The notes under the pieces are model-generated. The model was not told the origin of the DNA. It saw nothing but the letters and a program-made list of their open reading frames with translations, and made no database searches. The position numbers were made by a program, and so were the translations under genes. 64,000 bases of DNA, from contig NZ_FPIY01000001.1 in the NCBI RefSeq assembly GCF_900119145.1, forward strand, positions 1,240,001-1,304,000, given 5' to 3'. Of the stretch, positions 16,708 to 25,987 are shown piece after piece. Position 1 is the stretch's first letter, and each line of letters begins with the position of its first letter. This DNA is from Cellulophaga fucicola. Its GTDB lineage: Bacteria; Bacteroidota; Bacteroidia; Flavobacteriales; Flavobacteriaceae.

Positions 16708-17886
16708 TTAGAACCAAACACCAATTCCAAAATTAAGCTGATTATCTACGTTATCTCCATTTAAAGCATTATCTCTAAACTGGTAATCACCTTTTAATAC
16801 AACACCAGGAGCAATATGGTAAGATAATCCAGATGTAATATCTGTTCTATTATATGCATCGTTACGCACTAATGCACCATCTGTGCTGTTGTGTGTATCG
16901 TACTGCTCGTATCTTGTAAATACAAATAATTTTTGATCGTTAGATCTTGGCAGTAAATTGTATGCCCCTTCAACATAAAAACCTTGCATTGCACTACCTA
17001 AATCTTTTCCTGTTGCAGTATTATATTCTTCTGTATCTGATAATGATGCGTGTATAAATTGACCTCTAGCTGTAAATCTATTGTATGCATAACGAGCGTC
17101 TAAACCTACCATAGAAATACCAACATTAGCACCATCTAAACCTTCTATATCATCATCTGCTTGTGTTTTTCCAAAATAACCAGACAAACCTAAACGTAAA
17201 CCTGGTAATCCGTAATATTCTAACTTAGTAGAAAAAGTAGGACTATCTACTGTGGATTTAATTCCTTTTTGTCTTCCGCTTCTTAACCCGTTAGAACCTT
17301 TTAAAACACCTGTTAAACCTCCAGCGCCATCTGACATTGTAGATCTAAATCCGTTAAAAATATACGCTTGGTACCCTAAAGAAGCTGAATTTAATTTACC
17401 ACTTACACCAACACCTAATTCTCTCCATGTAGTTGGTACAATAACATTATCCATTGCCGGACGTTCTACTCCGTTAAAAGTAGTTGGCTCGTGATACTCA
17501 TTTACAATACCCATAGGTATTAGCATTAAACCACCTCTTAAGTTTGTATTGTTTGCAACGCTATAGTTTACAAAAGCTTGCTCAACAAACACTTCCTCTA
17601 CGTGTTCAAACTCAATTTCCGTAAAAAACTGAGTCTTATCGTTAAACCTATACCCTAACAATAAAACCAAACGTTGTACATCTAATTCTCCGTTTTTACC
17701 TTCTGGCTGATTATATGTCATTTCGCCATAAGCGCCAACTGTTACGGCTGACCCATAGTTACCAGATAAAATACGTTGTGCAGAGTTTAATTGTTGCTGT
17801 GGATCTAGCATTATAGAATCTGTTGCTGTCTGCCCAAATGCAACAACTGCAAAACAGATAGCTAAAAGTGATGTTATTTTTTTCAT
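16708..17886 (-). CDS. Outer-membrane porin (phosphate-selective porin O/P type)
   Basis: A 392-residue beta-barrel protein. The signal peptide ends AVVAFGQ. The barrel starts with GAYGEMTYNQPEGKNGELDV, a hallmark of this Bacteroidota porin group. Alternating strands follow (LVLLLGYRFNDKTQFFTEIEF, LRGGLMLIPMGIVNEYHEP), with the barrel closing on an aromatic C-terminus (NQLNFGIGVWF). The substrate cannot be told: the name 'phosphate-selective' is a family label. It has its own consensus promoter and terminator. It lies just upstream of the FMN-binding/membrane pair on the same strand. Confidence 0.88.
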   Translation of the reverse strand: MKKITSLLAICFAVVAFGQTATDSIMLDPQQQLNSAQRILSGNYGSAVTVGAYGEMTYNQPEGKNGELDVQRLVLLLGYRFNDKTQFFTEIEFEHVEEVFVEQAFVNYSVANNTNLRGGLMLIPMGIVNEYHEPTTFNGVERPAMDNVIVPTTWRELGVGVSGKLNSASLGYQAYIFNGFRSTMSDGAGGLTGVLKGSNGLRSGRQKGIKSTVDSPTFSTKLEYYGLPGLRLGLSGYFGKTQADDDIEGLDGANVGISMVGLDARYAYNRFTARGQFIHASLSDTEEYNTATGKDLGSAMQGFYVEGAYNLLPRSNDQKLFVFTRYEQYDTHNSTDGALVRNDAYNRTDITSGLSYHIAPGVVLKGDYQFRDNALNGDNVDNQLNFGIGVWF

Positions 17887-17939
17887 TATAAAACAGTTGT
17901 TTTTATTTAGATTAATTCTTGTTAATGAATTTCAGGGCG

Positions 17940-17969
17940 CAAATATAAGCGTGAAAATTTATTTCACAA
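17940..17969 (-). promoter_or_regulatory. Consensus promoter of the porin gene
   Basis: -7 box TATATTTG (17940-17947) and -33 TTG (17967-17969) on the minus strand with 19-nt spacing. It lies 53 nt before the start codon, giving a leader of about 45 nt. Confidence 0.7.
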
Positions 17970-18034
17970 ATTTATTTGTATTAAATCTAAATAAAATTAA
18001 TTACTGCATTAGGAAATAAAAATAGAAAAGTCTT

Positions 18035-18901
18035 TTAGTGATATTTTAAAAACAACTCAGTTGCTTTATTGTACGCTGCTTCAAACACCATCCAATTTAC
18101 ATTAGTATCAACTTTTTCTGCTGTAAAATAAGACAACATTTTTTCGGTAGGCATATTACCTGTTAAATCGTCTTTTGCCATTGGACAACCACCAAAACCT
18201 TGAATTGCACCATCAAACCTAACACAACCTGCCTTATATGCTGCATCTATTTTCTCTTGCCACTTAGTTGGTGTAGTATGTAAGTGTGCTCCAAATTTAA
18301 TATCTGGATACTTTGGTATTAAATTAGAAAACAAATAGTCTATAACATCTGGCGTAGAAGAACCAACTGTGTCTGATAATGATATAATATTAACTCCCAT
18401 ATTAGAAAGTTTCTCTGTCCACTCACCTACTATTTCTACATTCCAAGGGTCACCATAAGGATTACCAAACCCCATAGAAATATAAGTTACCACCTGCTTA
18501 TCTGTTTTATTAGCTATATCTAAAATTTCTTTTAGTGTTTCTACAGATTGCGCTATGGTTTTGTGTGTATTACGCATTTGAAAATTCTCTGAAATTGAAA
18601 ACGGATACCCTAAATAATCTATAGGTTTATGTATACTTGCATCTTGTGCTCCACGCACATTAGCAACTATAGATAACAGCTTACTTTGTGTATTAGAAAG
18701 ATCTAACTTATCTAAAACCTCTGCAGTGTCTACCATTTGCGGTATTGCTTTTGGAGAAACAAAACTACCAAAGTCTATAGTGTCAAAACCACAATTCAAT
18801 AAAGACTGAATATATTTCACCTTTAAATCTGTAGGTATAAATTCTTTAATACCTTGCATTGCATCTCTTGGGCACTCTGTTATTTTTACTTTAGTAGACA
18901 T
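18035..18901 (-). CDS. Hydroxymethylglutaryl-CoA lyase
   Basis: It cleaves HMG-CoA to acetyl-CoA and acetoacetate, the end of leucine breakdown. The 288-residue protein is a TIM barrel with a divalent metal. The N-terminal catalytic motif is ECPRDAMQ, where most relatives read RDGLQ: the R and D are kept and the G is Ala. Other motifs are FVSPKAIPQM, the metal-binding HLHTTP and the catalytic-cysteine loop GFGGCPMAKDDLTGN. That glycine-rich cysteine loop separates HMG-CoA lyases from citramalate and isopropylmalate synthases. The start MSTKVKI is chosen over an ATG two codons upstream. Other leucine-degradation genes are not in the window. Confidence 0.9.
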   Translation of the reverse strand: MSTKVKITECPRDAMQGIKEFIPTDLKVKYIQSLLNCGFDTIDFGSFVSPKAIPQMVDTAEVLDKLDLSNTQSKLLSIVANVRGAQDASIHKPIDYLGYPFSISENFQMRNTHKTIAQSVETLKEILDIANKTDKQVVTYISMGFGNPYGDPWNVEIVGEWTEKLSNMGVNIISLSDTVGSSTPDVIDYLFSNLIPKYPDIKFGAHLHTTPTKWQEKIDAAYKAGCVRFDGAIQGFGGCPMAKDDLTGNMPTEKMLSYFTAEKVDTNVNWMVFEAAYNKATELFLKYH

Positions 18902-18934
18902 ACACATTTGTTGTTGACTTTTTCAAAATTACTA

Positions 18935-19561
18935 TTATTTATCCGATAAAAGGATATAAATTCCTAAGCCTATAAAAACAACAATTTGTAGCCATTTAAA
19001 AATTAATCCAACCTTTTCATTTTTAGTGATGTAACTAGATATAGAACCAGCCAAAACTGCTATTAGCCCAAAAATCATAAAAGAAACCAACATAAAAAGA
19101 AGGCCTAAAATATAGAACTGAACAACTGTACTAATACTATCACTAAATAAAAACCCAGGAAAAAAAGCTAAGAAAAACAAAGCTACTTTAGGGTTTAAAA
19201 CATTCATTATAAAACCTTGTCTAAAAAGTGCAGGCATACTCTTTTTAGGTGCATTACCATTAGATACTATAAGACTAGCATCACTCTTAAAAACTTTATA
19301 AGCAATAAAAAAAAGATACAATGCCCCAAAAATCTTTATACCCAGAAACAAATTATCATTAGCTTTAATTATGGCAGACACACCAAAAGCTAAAAGTGTA
19401 GTATGTACCAAACAGCCAGACATTAGACCTGCTACAGTAGCTAAACCAGATTTTTTACCATTAACCAAACTTTGCGTTAATACATAAATGTTGTCTGGGC
19501 CAGGAAAAAAAGCTAGTAATGCCGTTGCAGACATAAAGGCAATAAGTATATCGTAATTCAA
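18935..19561 (-). CDS. LysE/RhtB-family amino-acid exporter
   Basis: A 208-residue inner-membrane protein with about six helices. The signature near the N-terminus is ALLAFFPGPDNIYVLTQSLVNGKKSGLA with the conserved GPDN (GPN in many relatives). The second half has RQGFIMNVLNPKVALFFLAFFPGF, the family's NPK motif. The substrate may be threonine, homoserine or lysine, and cannot be deduced. It lies 33 bp upstream of the HMG-CoA lyase gene on the same strand, so the two may be cotranscribed. Confidence 0.9.
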   Translation of the reverse strand: MNYDILIAFMSATALLAFFPGPDNIYVLTQSLVNGKKSGLATVAGLMSGCLVHTTLLAFGVSAIIKANDNLFLGIKIFGALYLFFIAYKVFKSDASLIVSNGNAPKKSMPALFRQGFIMNVLNPKVALFFLAFFPGFLFSDSISTVVQFYILGLLFMLVSFMIFGLIAVLAGSISSYITKNEKVGLIFKWLQIVVFIGLGIYILLSDK

Positions 19562-19646
19562 TTTTAGAAATTTTTAAGAATGAAAAATACAAATTTTAAA
19601 GAACTAAGCTTTCTAATTTTATATCTTTCAATAAAATTAGTCCGTA

Positions 19647-20066
19647 ATGAAAAATTTAGCAATCTTTATTTGTATTAGTCTTAGTATAACTTGTTATGCT
19701 AATAAGCCAAAAGACAACATAGATTCTACTGTACCAAACAAAGTTTTAATGCAAAAACAAGATAGCGTCCTAAGACACGTAGTTATTTTTAAATTTAAAC
19801 CAGATGCTACAAAAGAACAAATAACTAATGTAGAAAAAGCGTTTAGTGCTTTACCATCTAAAATACCACAAATAATGAGTTATGAGTGGGGATTAAACAA
19901 TAGTCCAGAAGGTTTAAGCAAAGGTTTTACTCATTGCTTTTTTGTTACATTTAAAAATGAAAAAGACAGAGCTACTTATTTACCACATCCAGACCATAAA
20001 GCTTTTGGCACTTTATTAAATCCTATTTTAGAAGATGTTTTTGTTTTAGATTATTGGTCTAATTAG
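19647..20066 (+). CDS. Secreted Dabb (stress-responsive A/B barrel) protein
   Basis: A 139-residue protein with a signal peptide ([15 protein letters not shown]) and, from about residue 42, a ferredoxin-like Dabb domain: [64 protein letters not shown] split across strands. The conserved HVVxFKF and YLPHPxH motifs are intact. Most Dabb proteins are cytoplasmic; this one has an export signal. The function is unknown. Its stop overlaps the convergent pyrD stop by 4 nt. Confidence 0.85.
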   Translation: MKNLAIFICISLSITCYANKPKDNIDSTVPNKVLMQKQDSVLRHVVIFKFKPDATKEQITNVEKAFSALPSKIPQIMSYEWGLNNSPEGLSKGFTHCFFVTFKNEKDRATYLPHPDHKAFGTLLNPILEDVFVLDYWSN

Positions 20067-21100
20067 CCCTTAGCCAAAATTGCTTTATTTATTCTTTTTA
20101 CAAGACCTGGTCCTTCATAAATAAAACCTGTCCATATTTGTATTAAGTCAGCTCCTGCGTCTAATTTTTCTAAAGCATCTTTTTCAGAGTGTATACCTCC
20201 TACTCCAATAATAGGGAATGCTTTATTGCTTTTTTCTGATAAAAAACGAATAACCTCTGTGCTTCTGTTTGCAAGTGGCTTACCACTTAAACCTCCATTT
20301 TCTTTAGTAACACTCTCTGGAGATTTTAAATTGTTACGCTCTATGGTTGTGTTGGTTGCTATAACACCATCAATCTTTGTAATTGCAACAATATCTATAA
20401 TATCTGTTAACTGATCGTCTGTTAAATCTGGAGCAATTTTTAATAGTATAGGCTTAGCTTTTACACCTTTTTGCGTAACATATTTTTTATTTTCAGTAAC
20501 AAGTGCATTCAGTAAATTTGTTAACGGTTCTTTATCTTGTAACTCTCTTAAACCAGGAGTATTTGGAGAACTTACATTTACAACAAAATAATCTACGTGA
20601 GCGTATAAAGCTTCAAAACAAATTAAGTAATCTTCAACAGCACCATCATTAGGTGTAATCTTGTTTTTACCAATGTTACCACCAATTAAAACATTGTGTT
20701 GCGCCTTTAAACGTTCTACCGCTTCTAAAACACCTCCATTATTAAAGCCCATACGGTTAACAATAGCACTATCAGCTTTTAATCTAAATAATCTTTTTTT
20801 AGGATTTCCAGATTGCGGTTTAGGAGTTAATGTTCCTATCTCTATAAAGCCAAATCCAAAATTAGAAAGCTCTTTAAAAATCTTAGCATCCTTATCAAAA
20901 CCAGCAGCTAAACCTACAGGGTTTTTAAACTTTATTCCAAAAACTTCTTTCTCTAAACGTTTATCTTCTACCACATACATAGCTCTAAATAAACCTCCAA
21001 ATCCTATTTTAGAAAAAAACTTGATTAACGAAAAAGATAAGTGGTGCACCTTTTCTGGATCCATCAAGAAAAATAAGGGCCTAATAATTACTTTGTACAT
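20063..21100 (-). CDS. pyrD: Dihydroorotate dehydrogenase (quinone), class 2
   Basis: It oxidises dihydroorotate to orotate in pyrimidine synthesis, passing electrons to quinone at the inner membrane. The 345-residue protein has the class 2 N-terminal membrane-associating helices ([21 protein letters not shown]) before an FMN TIM barrel. Motifs: [22 protein letters not shown], the base Ser in [14 protein letters not shown] (about residue 177), [16 protein letters not shown] and GVGGI. It overlaps the downstream gene tail to tail (shared bases TTAG), leaving no room for a terminator. CAAAAATA a few bases upstream gives a TATTTTTG -7 box. Confidence 0.97.
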   Translation of the reverse strand: MYKVIIRPLFFLMDPEKVHHLSFSLIKFFSKIGFGGLFRAMYVVEDKRLEKEVFGIKFKNPVGLAAGFDKDAKIFKELSNFGFGFIEIGTLTPKPQSGNPKKRLFRLKADSAIVNRMGFNNGGVLEAVERLKAQHNVLIGGNIGKNKITPNDGAVEDYLICFEALYAHVDYFVVNVSSPNTPGLRELQDKEPLTNLLNALVTENKKYVTQKGVKAKPILLKIAPDLTDDQLTDIIDIVAITKIDGVIATNTTIERNNLKSPESVTKENGGLSGKPLANRSTEVIRFLSEKSNKAFPIIGVGGIHSEKDALEKLDAGADLIQIWTGFIYEGPGLVKRINKAILAKG

Positions 21101-21237
21101 AGATTTTTAAACTTTTGGCAAAAATACAAACTACTAAGAAGTAGAACTATTTTAACATTGCTTTTTATTAACAGTTTTTATAATTTTTATAACTAAAATA
21201 CAGAGCTATAAATCTATTTAAAAAACGAAATAAACTG

Positions 21238-21245
21238 TATTTTTG
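21238..21245 (+). promoter_or_regulatory. -7 box (TATTTTTG) of pepT
   Basis: Matches TAnnTTTG, 16 nt before the pepT start. Confidence 0.45.
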
Positions 21246-21261
21246 AGTAAAATTTAAACTC

Positions 21262-22485
21262 ATGCAAGATATTCTAGATAGATTTTTAAGTTATGTTAAG
21301 ATTGATACGCAAAGCGATGCCAGTTCTAACACTACTCCCAGTACAGCTAAACAATGGGATTTAGCCAATAAATTAGTTACAGAGCTTAAGGAAATAGGAA
21401 TGCAAGATGTTACTATAGATGAAAACGCCTATATAATGGCAACTTTACCTAGCAATGTAGACAAAGATGTACCTACAATAGGTTTTGTTGCACATTTTGA
21501 TACTACTCCTGATTTTTCTGGAACAAACGTAAACCCGCAAATAATTAGAAATTATGACGGTAAGGATATTGTTTTAAATGCTGAAAAAAATATTATTCTA
21601 TCTCCAGATTATTTTGAAGATTTAATGCAATACAAAGGTCAGACTATTGTTACTACAGACGGCACGACTCTTTTAGGTGCAGATGATAAAGCTGGAATTA
21701 CAGAAATAATGACAGCTATGGAATACCTAGTTGCACACCCAGAAGTAAAACACGGTAAAATTAGAGTTGGTTTTACACCTGATGAAGAAATTGGTCGCGG
21801 AGCTCATAAATTTGATGTTGAAAAATTTGGTGCAGAATGGGCATATACTATGGATGGTAGCCAGATTGGCGAATTAGAATACGAAAATTTTAATGCTGCA
21901 GGTGCAAACATTAAGATTCACGGTAAAAGTGTACATCCTGGTTACGCCAAAGGTAAAATGATAAATGCCATAGGTATTGCACAGGAAATTATGGCTGCTT
22001 TACCTAAAAATGAAGTTCCAGAACAAACATCTGGAAGAGAAGGTTTTTACCATATACACACTATTAAAGGTGAAATTGAAAATGCTGAATTAGGTTTAAT
22101 AATTCGTGATCACGATAGAAACTCTTTTGAGAATCGTAAAAAAGGATTAGAAACAATTATTTTTAAGCTAAACGAAAAATACAACAACTGTATTGAGCTT
22201 TCTATTAAAGACCAATACTTTAATATGAAAGAAAAAGTTATGCCTGTTTACCATATTGTAGAAACAGCAAAAGAAGCTATGGAGGCATTAAATATTACTC
22301 CTATTATAAAACCTATTCGTGGGGGCACAGATGGATCGCAGTTAAGTTATATGGGATTACCTTGTCCTAATATTTTTGCAGGCGGACATAATTTTCACGG
22401 TAAGTACGAGTACGTTCCTGTAGAAAGTATGGAAAAAGCAGTAGAGGTAATTGTAAAAATTTGCGAACTTACTGCAACTAAATAA
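21262..22485 (+). CDS. pepT: Peptidase T (tripeptide aminopeptidase)
   Basis: A cytoplasmic dinuclear zinc M20 peptidase that removes the N-terminal residue of tripeptides. At 407 residues it is full length. Metal-site motifs: H78 in [12 protein letters not shown] in LLGADDKAG, the catalytic Glu pair in [12 protein letters not shown] in [19 protein letters not shown], and the final His in [12 protein letters not shown]. The dimerisation domain lies between. All ligands are present. A single-gene unit with its own -7 box and a terminator shared with valS. Confidence 0.97.
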   Translation: MQDILDRFLSYVKIDTQSDASSNTTPSTAKQWDLANKLVTELKEIGMQDVTIDENAYIMATLPSNVDKDVPTIGFVAHFDTTPDFSGTNVNPQIIRNYDGKDIVLNAEKNIILSPDYFEDLMQYKGQTIVTTDGTTLLGADDKAGITEIMTAMEYLVAHPEVKHGKIRVGFTPDEEIGRGAHKFDVEKFGAEWAYTMDGSQIGELEYENFNAAGANIKIHGKSVHPGYAKGKMINAIGIAQEIMAALPKNEVPEQTSGREGFYHIHTIKGEIENAELGLIIRDHDRNSFENRKKGLETIIFKLNEKYNNCIELSIKDQYFNMKEKVMPVYHIVETAKEAMEALNITPIIKPIRGGTDGSQLSYMGLPCPNIFAGGHNFHGKYEYVPVESMEKAVEVIVKICELTATK

Positions 22486-22652
22486 TTTAGAATAGGAATT
22501 CCTATATATGCTGTTGGCAGAAAAAATGTAGCAGGAATTTTAGCTTACAAGCATCCTTTTTAAATATTGTTTTACAATGCAATGTTTTTAAAAGACTCTA
22601 AAAAAAGTGTTGCAAAAACACGTAAGAAGGCAAAATCAAAATATAAGAATAA

Positions 22653-22682
22653 AAAAAGCTACTCCATATAGAGTAGCTTTTT
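22653..22682. terminator. Bidirectional terminator between pepT and valS
   Basis: Stem AAAAAGCTACTC/GAGTAGCTTTTT with a 6-nt loop, flanked by A-run and T-run. Confidence 0.9.
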
Positions 22683-22706
22683 TATATTTTAAGTAATCTA
22701 AAAGAT

Positions 22707-25340
22707 CTACTGTAAACCTTTTAAACTTTTTTCTAAAGTTTCAATTTTAGCCTCAGCATCTGCCTGCTTATTACGTTCTATTTCTATCACCTTATCTGGC
22801 GCATTGCTTACAAAACGCTCGTTACTTAATTTCTTTTGTACTGAAATTAAAAACCCTTTAGTATACTTTAATTCTTCTTCTATTTTTTTAATCTCAGCTT
22901 CTATATCAATAGCGCCAACCATAGGAATAAAATACTCATTAGATTTTACTCTAAAAGAAAGTGCCCCATCTACAGCTGCATCTGTGTAAGAAATTGAAGA
23001 AACGTTAGTAAGCTTAGAGATAATTACGTCCCAATCTTTAGAAACACTTTCTGCATCTAACACAGACAACTCTAAAGCTTCTTTCATAGGAATATTTTTC
23101 TCTTTTCTTATAGTCCTAATGCCTGAAACAACCTCAGCAGCAAAATCGAAATTAGAAATAATAGTTTCATCTACCTCTTTTTGCTCTGGCCATTTTGCAA
23201 CAACTAAAGCTTGCTCTGGAGTACGGTCTGTAACATGTTGCCAAACCTCTTCTGTTAAGAATGGCATAAATGGATGTAATAATTTTAAATTCTCTTCAAA
23301 AACAGAAATTAAAGCATTATAAGTTGTTCTATCTATTGGTTGTTGGTATGCCGGTTTAACTATTTCTAATAACCAAGAACTATAATCGTCCCAAACCAAT
23401 TTATAAATAGACATTAGAGCATCAGAAATACGATATTTACTAAAATGATCTTCTATCTCTACTAGTGTTTTATTAAACTTAGCATTGTACCATTCTAATC
23501 CAATTTTAGAAGCTTCTGGTTGTGGTAAGTCAGCAACTTCCCAACCTTTTATCAATCTAAAGCCATTCCATATTTTATTAGCAAAGTTTTTTCCTTGCTG
23601 ACAAAGAGCTTCATCAAACATTAAATCGTTACCAGCAGCAGAACTTAATAAAAGTCCTACTCTAACACCATCTGCCCCATATTCTTCAATTAATTTTAAA
23701 GCATCTGGAGAATTTCCTAGAGATTTAGACATTTTACGTCTTTGCTTATCCCTAACTAAACCTGTTAAATAAACATTCTCAAAAGGTTTTTGGTCTTTAT
23801 ACTCGTAGCCAGCAACTATCATACGGGCAACCCAGAAAAATAAAATATCGGGACCTGTAACTAAATCATTGGTTGGATAATAGTATTTAATTTCTTCGTT
23901 TTCTGGCTCTAGAATACCATTAAAAACACTCATTGGCCACAACCAAGAAGAAAACCAAGTATCTAATGCATCTTCATCTTGACGAAGGTCTTCTATTTTT
24001 AAGGTCGTATTACCAGATTTTTCTTGAGCTAATTTTAAAGCATTTTCTTTGTTTTCTGCTACAACAAAATCATCTGCACCATCGCCAAAATAATAAGCAG
24101 GTATTTGTTGTCCCCACCATAATTGACGAGAGATATTCCAATCACGAATATTCTCCATCCAGTGACGGTATGTATTCTCGAATTTCTTAGGGAACAATTT
24201 AACTTCTGCATTTTCACCTAAAACGGCTTCTATAGCTGGCTTAGCTAATTCTTCCATTTTTAAAAACCACTGATCTGACAATCTTGGCTCTATAACAGCC
24301 TTTGTACGTTCTGATGTGCCAACTTTATTTAAATGTTGTTCAGTTTTAACTAAAAATCCTTTTTCTTCTAGCTCTTTAGAAATTTCTTTACGTACAACAA
24401 ACCTATCTTTACCTTCATAATGCAAGCCAAAACTATTTAAAGTTGCATCTGCATTAAAAATATCTACTACTTCTAAATTGTGCTTATCTCCTAAGTTTTT
24501 ATCGTTTACATCATGTGCTGGTGTAACTTTTAAACACCCAGTACCAAATTCTAAATCTACATACTCATCTTCTATAATAGGTATAACTCTATTTACAATT
24601 GGTACTATTGCTTTTTTACCTTTTAAATGAGTAAAACGCTCATCATTAGGATTAATACAAATTGCTGTATCTCCAAAAATAGTTTCAGGACGTGTAGTTG
24701 CAATAGTTAACGTATCATTAGAACCTTCAATTTTATAATTAATATAATAAAGGTTTCCTTGTTTTTCTTCGTGGATTACTTCTTCATCAGACAAGGTAGT
24801 TTGTGCCTCTGGATCCCAGTTTACCATACGGTAACCTCTGTATATTTTTCCTTTATTATAAAGATCTACAAAAACCTTTATTACAGACTCCGACATATGG
24901 TCGTCCATAGTAAAAGAGGTACGTTCCCAGTCACAAGAACATCCTAATTTTTTAAGTTGATCTAAAATAACACCACCGTACTCGTCTGTCCAGTCCCAAG
25001 CGTGTTTTAAAAACTCTTCTCTAGATAAATCTGCTTTGTTTATACCTTGTTCTTTTAACTTAGCAACAACTTTTGCTTCTGTAGCAATAGACGCATGGTC
25101 TGTACCAGGAACCCAACAAGCATTTTTTCCTTGCAAACGAGCTCTACGTATTAAAACATCTTGTATTGTATTATTTAACATATGCCCCATATGTAGAATA
25201 CCTGTAACATTTGGCGGCGGTATTACTATTGTATATGGCTCTCTATGATCTGGCGTAGAATGAAAATAATTATGCTTTAACCAATAGTCATACCATTGGT
25301 TTTCAGATTTCTGTGAGTCGTATTTTGATGCTAGTTCCAT
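22707..25340 (-). CDS. valS: Valyl-tRNA synthetase
   Basis: It charges tRNA-Val. The 877-residue class I synthetase has a HIGH-type motif in [16 protein letters not shown] (about residues 41-56), a CP1 editing domain, and KMSKS in [17 protein letters not shown]. An anticodon-binding domain follows. The C-terminal ~70 residues form the ValS coiled-coil arm ([19 protein letters not shown]). Length and motifs are normal. The coding strand has TAAATTTG (25403-25410) as a probable -7 box. Nothing odd was seen. Confidence 0.98.
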   Translation of the reverse strand: MELASKYDSQKSENQWYDYWLKHNYFHSTPDHREPYTIVIPPPNVTGILHMGHMLNNTIQDVLIRRARLQGKNACWVPGTDHASIATEAKVVAKLKEQGINKADLSREEFLKHAWDWTDEYGGVILDQLKKLGCSCDWERTSFTMDDHMSESVIKVFVDLYNKGKIYRGYRMVNWDPEAQTTLSDEEVIHEEKQGNLYYINYKIEGSNDTLTIATTRPETIFGDTAICINPNDERFTHLKGKKAIVPIVNRVIPIIEDEYVDLEFGTGCLKVTPAHDVNDKNLGDKHNLEVVDIFNADATLNSFGLHYEGKDRFVVRKEISKELEEKGFLVKTEQHLNKVGTSERTKAVIEPRLSDQWFLKMEELAKPAIEAVLGENAEVKLFPKKFENTYRHWMENIRDWNISRQLWWGQQIPAYYFGDGADDFVVAENKENALKLAQEKSGNTTLKIEDLRQDEDALDTWFSSWLWPMSVFNGILEPENEEIKYYYPTNDLVTGPDILFFWVARMIVAGYEYKDQKPFENVYLTGLVRDKQRRKMSKSLGNSPDALKLIEEYGADGVRVGLLLSSAAGNDLMFDEALCQQGKNFANKIWNGFRLIKGWEVADLPQPEASKIGLEWYNAKFNKTLVEIEDHFSKYRISDALMSIYKLVWDDYSSWLLEIVKPAYQQPIDRTTYNALISVFEENLKLLHPFMPFLTEEVWQHVTDRTPEQALVVAKWPEQKEVDETIISNFDFAAEVVSGIRTIRKEKNIPMKEALELSVLDAESVSKDWDVIISKLTNVSSISYTDAAVDGALSFRVKSNEYFIPMVGAIDIEAEIKKIEEELKYTKGFLISVQKKLSNERFVSNAPDKVIEIERNKQADAEAKIETLEKSLKGLQ

Positions 25341-25402
25341 TCTTTGGTATAGTTTTTGAATTACTCTTAACGTTGAGTATTTAATTTTAATAGTAAAGCC
25401 CG

Positions 25403-25410
25403 CAAATTTA
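25403..25410 (-). promoter_or_regulatory. -7 box (TAAATTTG) of valS
   Basis: Matches TAnnTTTG, 62 nt before the valS start. The leader between is AT-rich with no obvious T-box structure. Confidence 0.35.
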
Positions 25411-25507
25411 AAGAAAATAAAGGATTTTAACTGTGTTTAAATACGAAACAAAAATAAGCAACGTTATTACATAACAAAAGAATTTTTAAAGGTTGAATTC
25501 TAAATAG

Positions 25508-25515
25508 TATATTTG
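25508..25515 (+). promoter_or_regulatory. -7 box (TATATTTG) of the DUF1573 gene
   Basis: Perfect TAnnTTTG match, 19 nt before the start. The nearest TTG is only 12 nt upstream, closer than optimal. Confidence 0.45.
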
Positions 25516-25534
25516 ATCTTAATTAAAACCCAAA

Positions 25535-25933
25535 ATGATGAAAAAAATAGTATTAGTATTATTTGTAGGCCTACTTGCATTTAACCTAAGTGCACAAGAA
25601 AAGAAAGCCAAAATTGAATTTAAAACAGAAACTGTAGATTACGGTAAAGTTGAGCGTGGTGGAAACGGTGTTAGAGTTTTTGAATTTACAAATACTGGTA
25701 ATGCACCCTTAATTATTAGCAAAGTAAATTCTAGCTGTGGGTGTACTATTCCTAAAAAACCGAAAGATCCTATTATGCCTGGAAAAACTGGTATAATTGA
25801 AGTAAAGTATGACACTAAAAGACCTGCTGGTCCTATTAGAAAAGCTATAACAGTTATTTCTAACGCAGATACACCAACTAAGGTTTTAAAAATAAAAGGA
25901 GAGTTAGTAGAGCCTAAAGCGGTTGCACAATAA
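25535..25933 (+). CDS. Secreted DUF1573 (ASPM-SPD-2-Hydin-like) protein
   Basis: A 132-residue protein with a signal peptide (VLVLFVGLLAFNLSAQ). A single Ig-like DUF1573 domain follows: FKTETVDYGKVERGGNGVRVF, FEFTNTGNAPLIIS, the conserved cysteine loop SSCGCTIPKKP, and GKTGIIEVKYDTKR. These domains are abundant in Bacteroidota envelopes; their ligand is unknown. The paired cysteines in CGC are conserved in the family. It is a single-gene unit ending in a bidirectional terminator. Confidence 0.9.
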   Translation: MMKKIVLVLFVGLLAFNLSAQEKKAKIEFKTETVDYGKVERGGNGVRVFEFTNTGNAPLIISKVNSSCGCTIPKKPKDPIMPGKTGIIEVKYDTKRPAGPIRKAITVISNADTPTKVLKIKGELVEPKAVAQ

Positions 25934-25955
25934 CTAACAATACCTAAATAGCATT

Positions 25956-25987
25956 AAAAAAGGCACTCTAACCGAGTGCCTTTTTTT
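25956..25987. terminator. Bidirectional terminator
   Basis: Stem AGGCACTC/GAGTGCCT with a 5-nt loop, extended by A/T runs. It overlaps the last two bases of the convergent protease gene. Confidence 0.9.

Noticed and set aside
23933-24190. 85-codon frame opposite valS
   Set aside because: Antisense to the ValS core; composition is that of a shadow frame.
25341-25402. T-box leader for valS
   Set aside because: The 62-nt leader is AT-rich without the T-box sequence or terminator; T-boxes are also unusual in this phylum.
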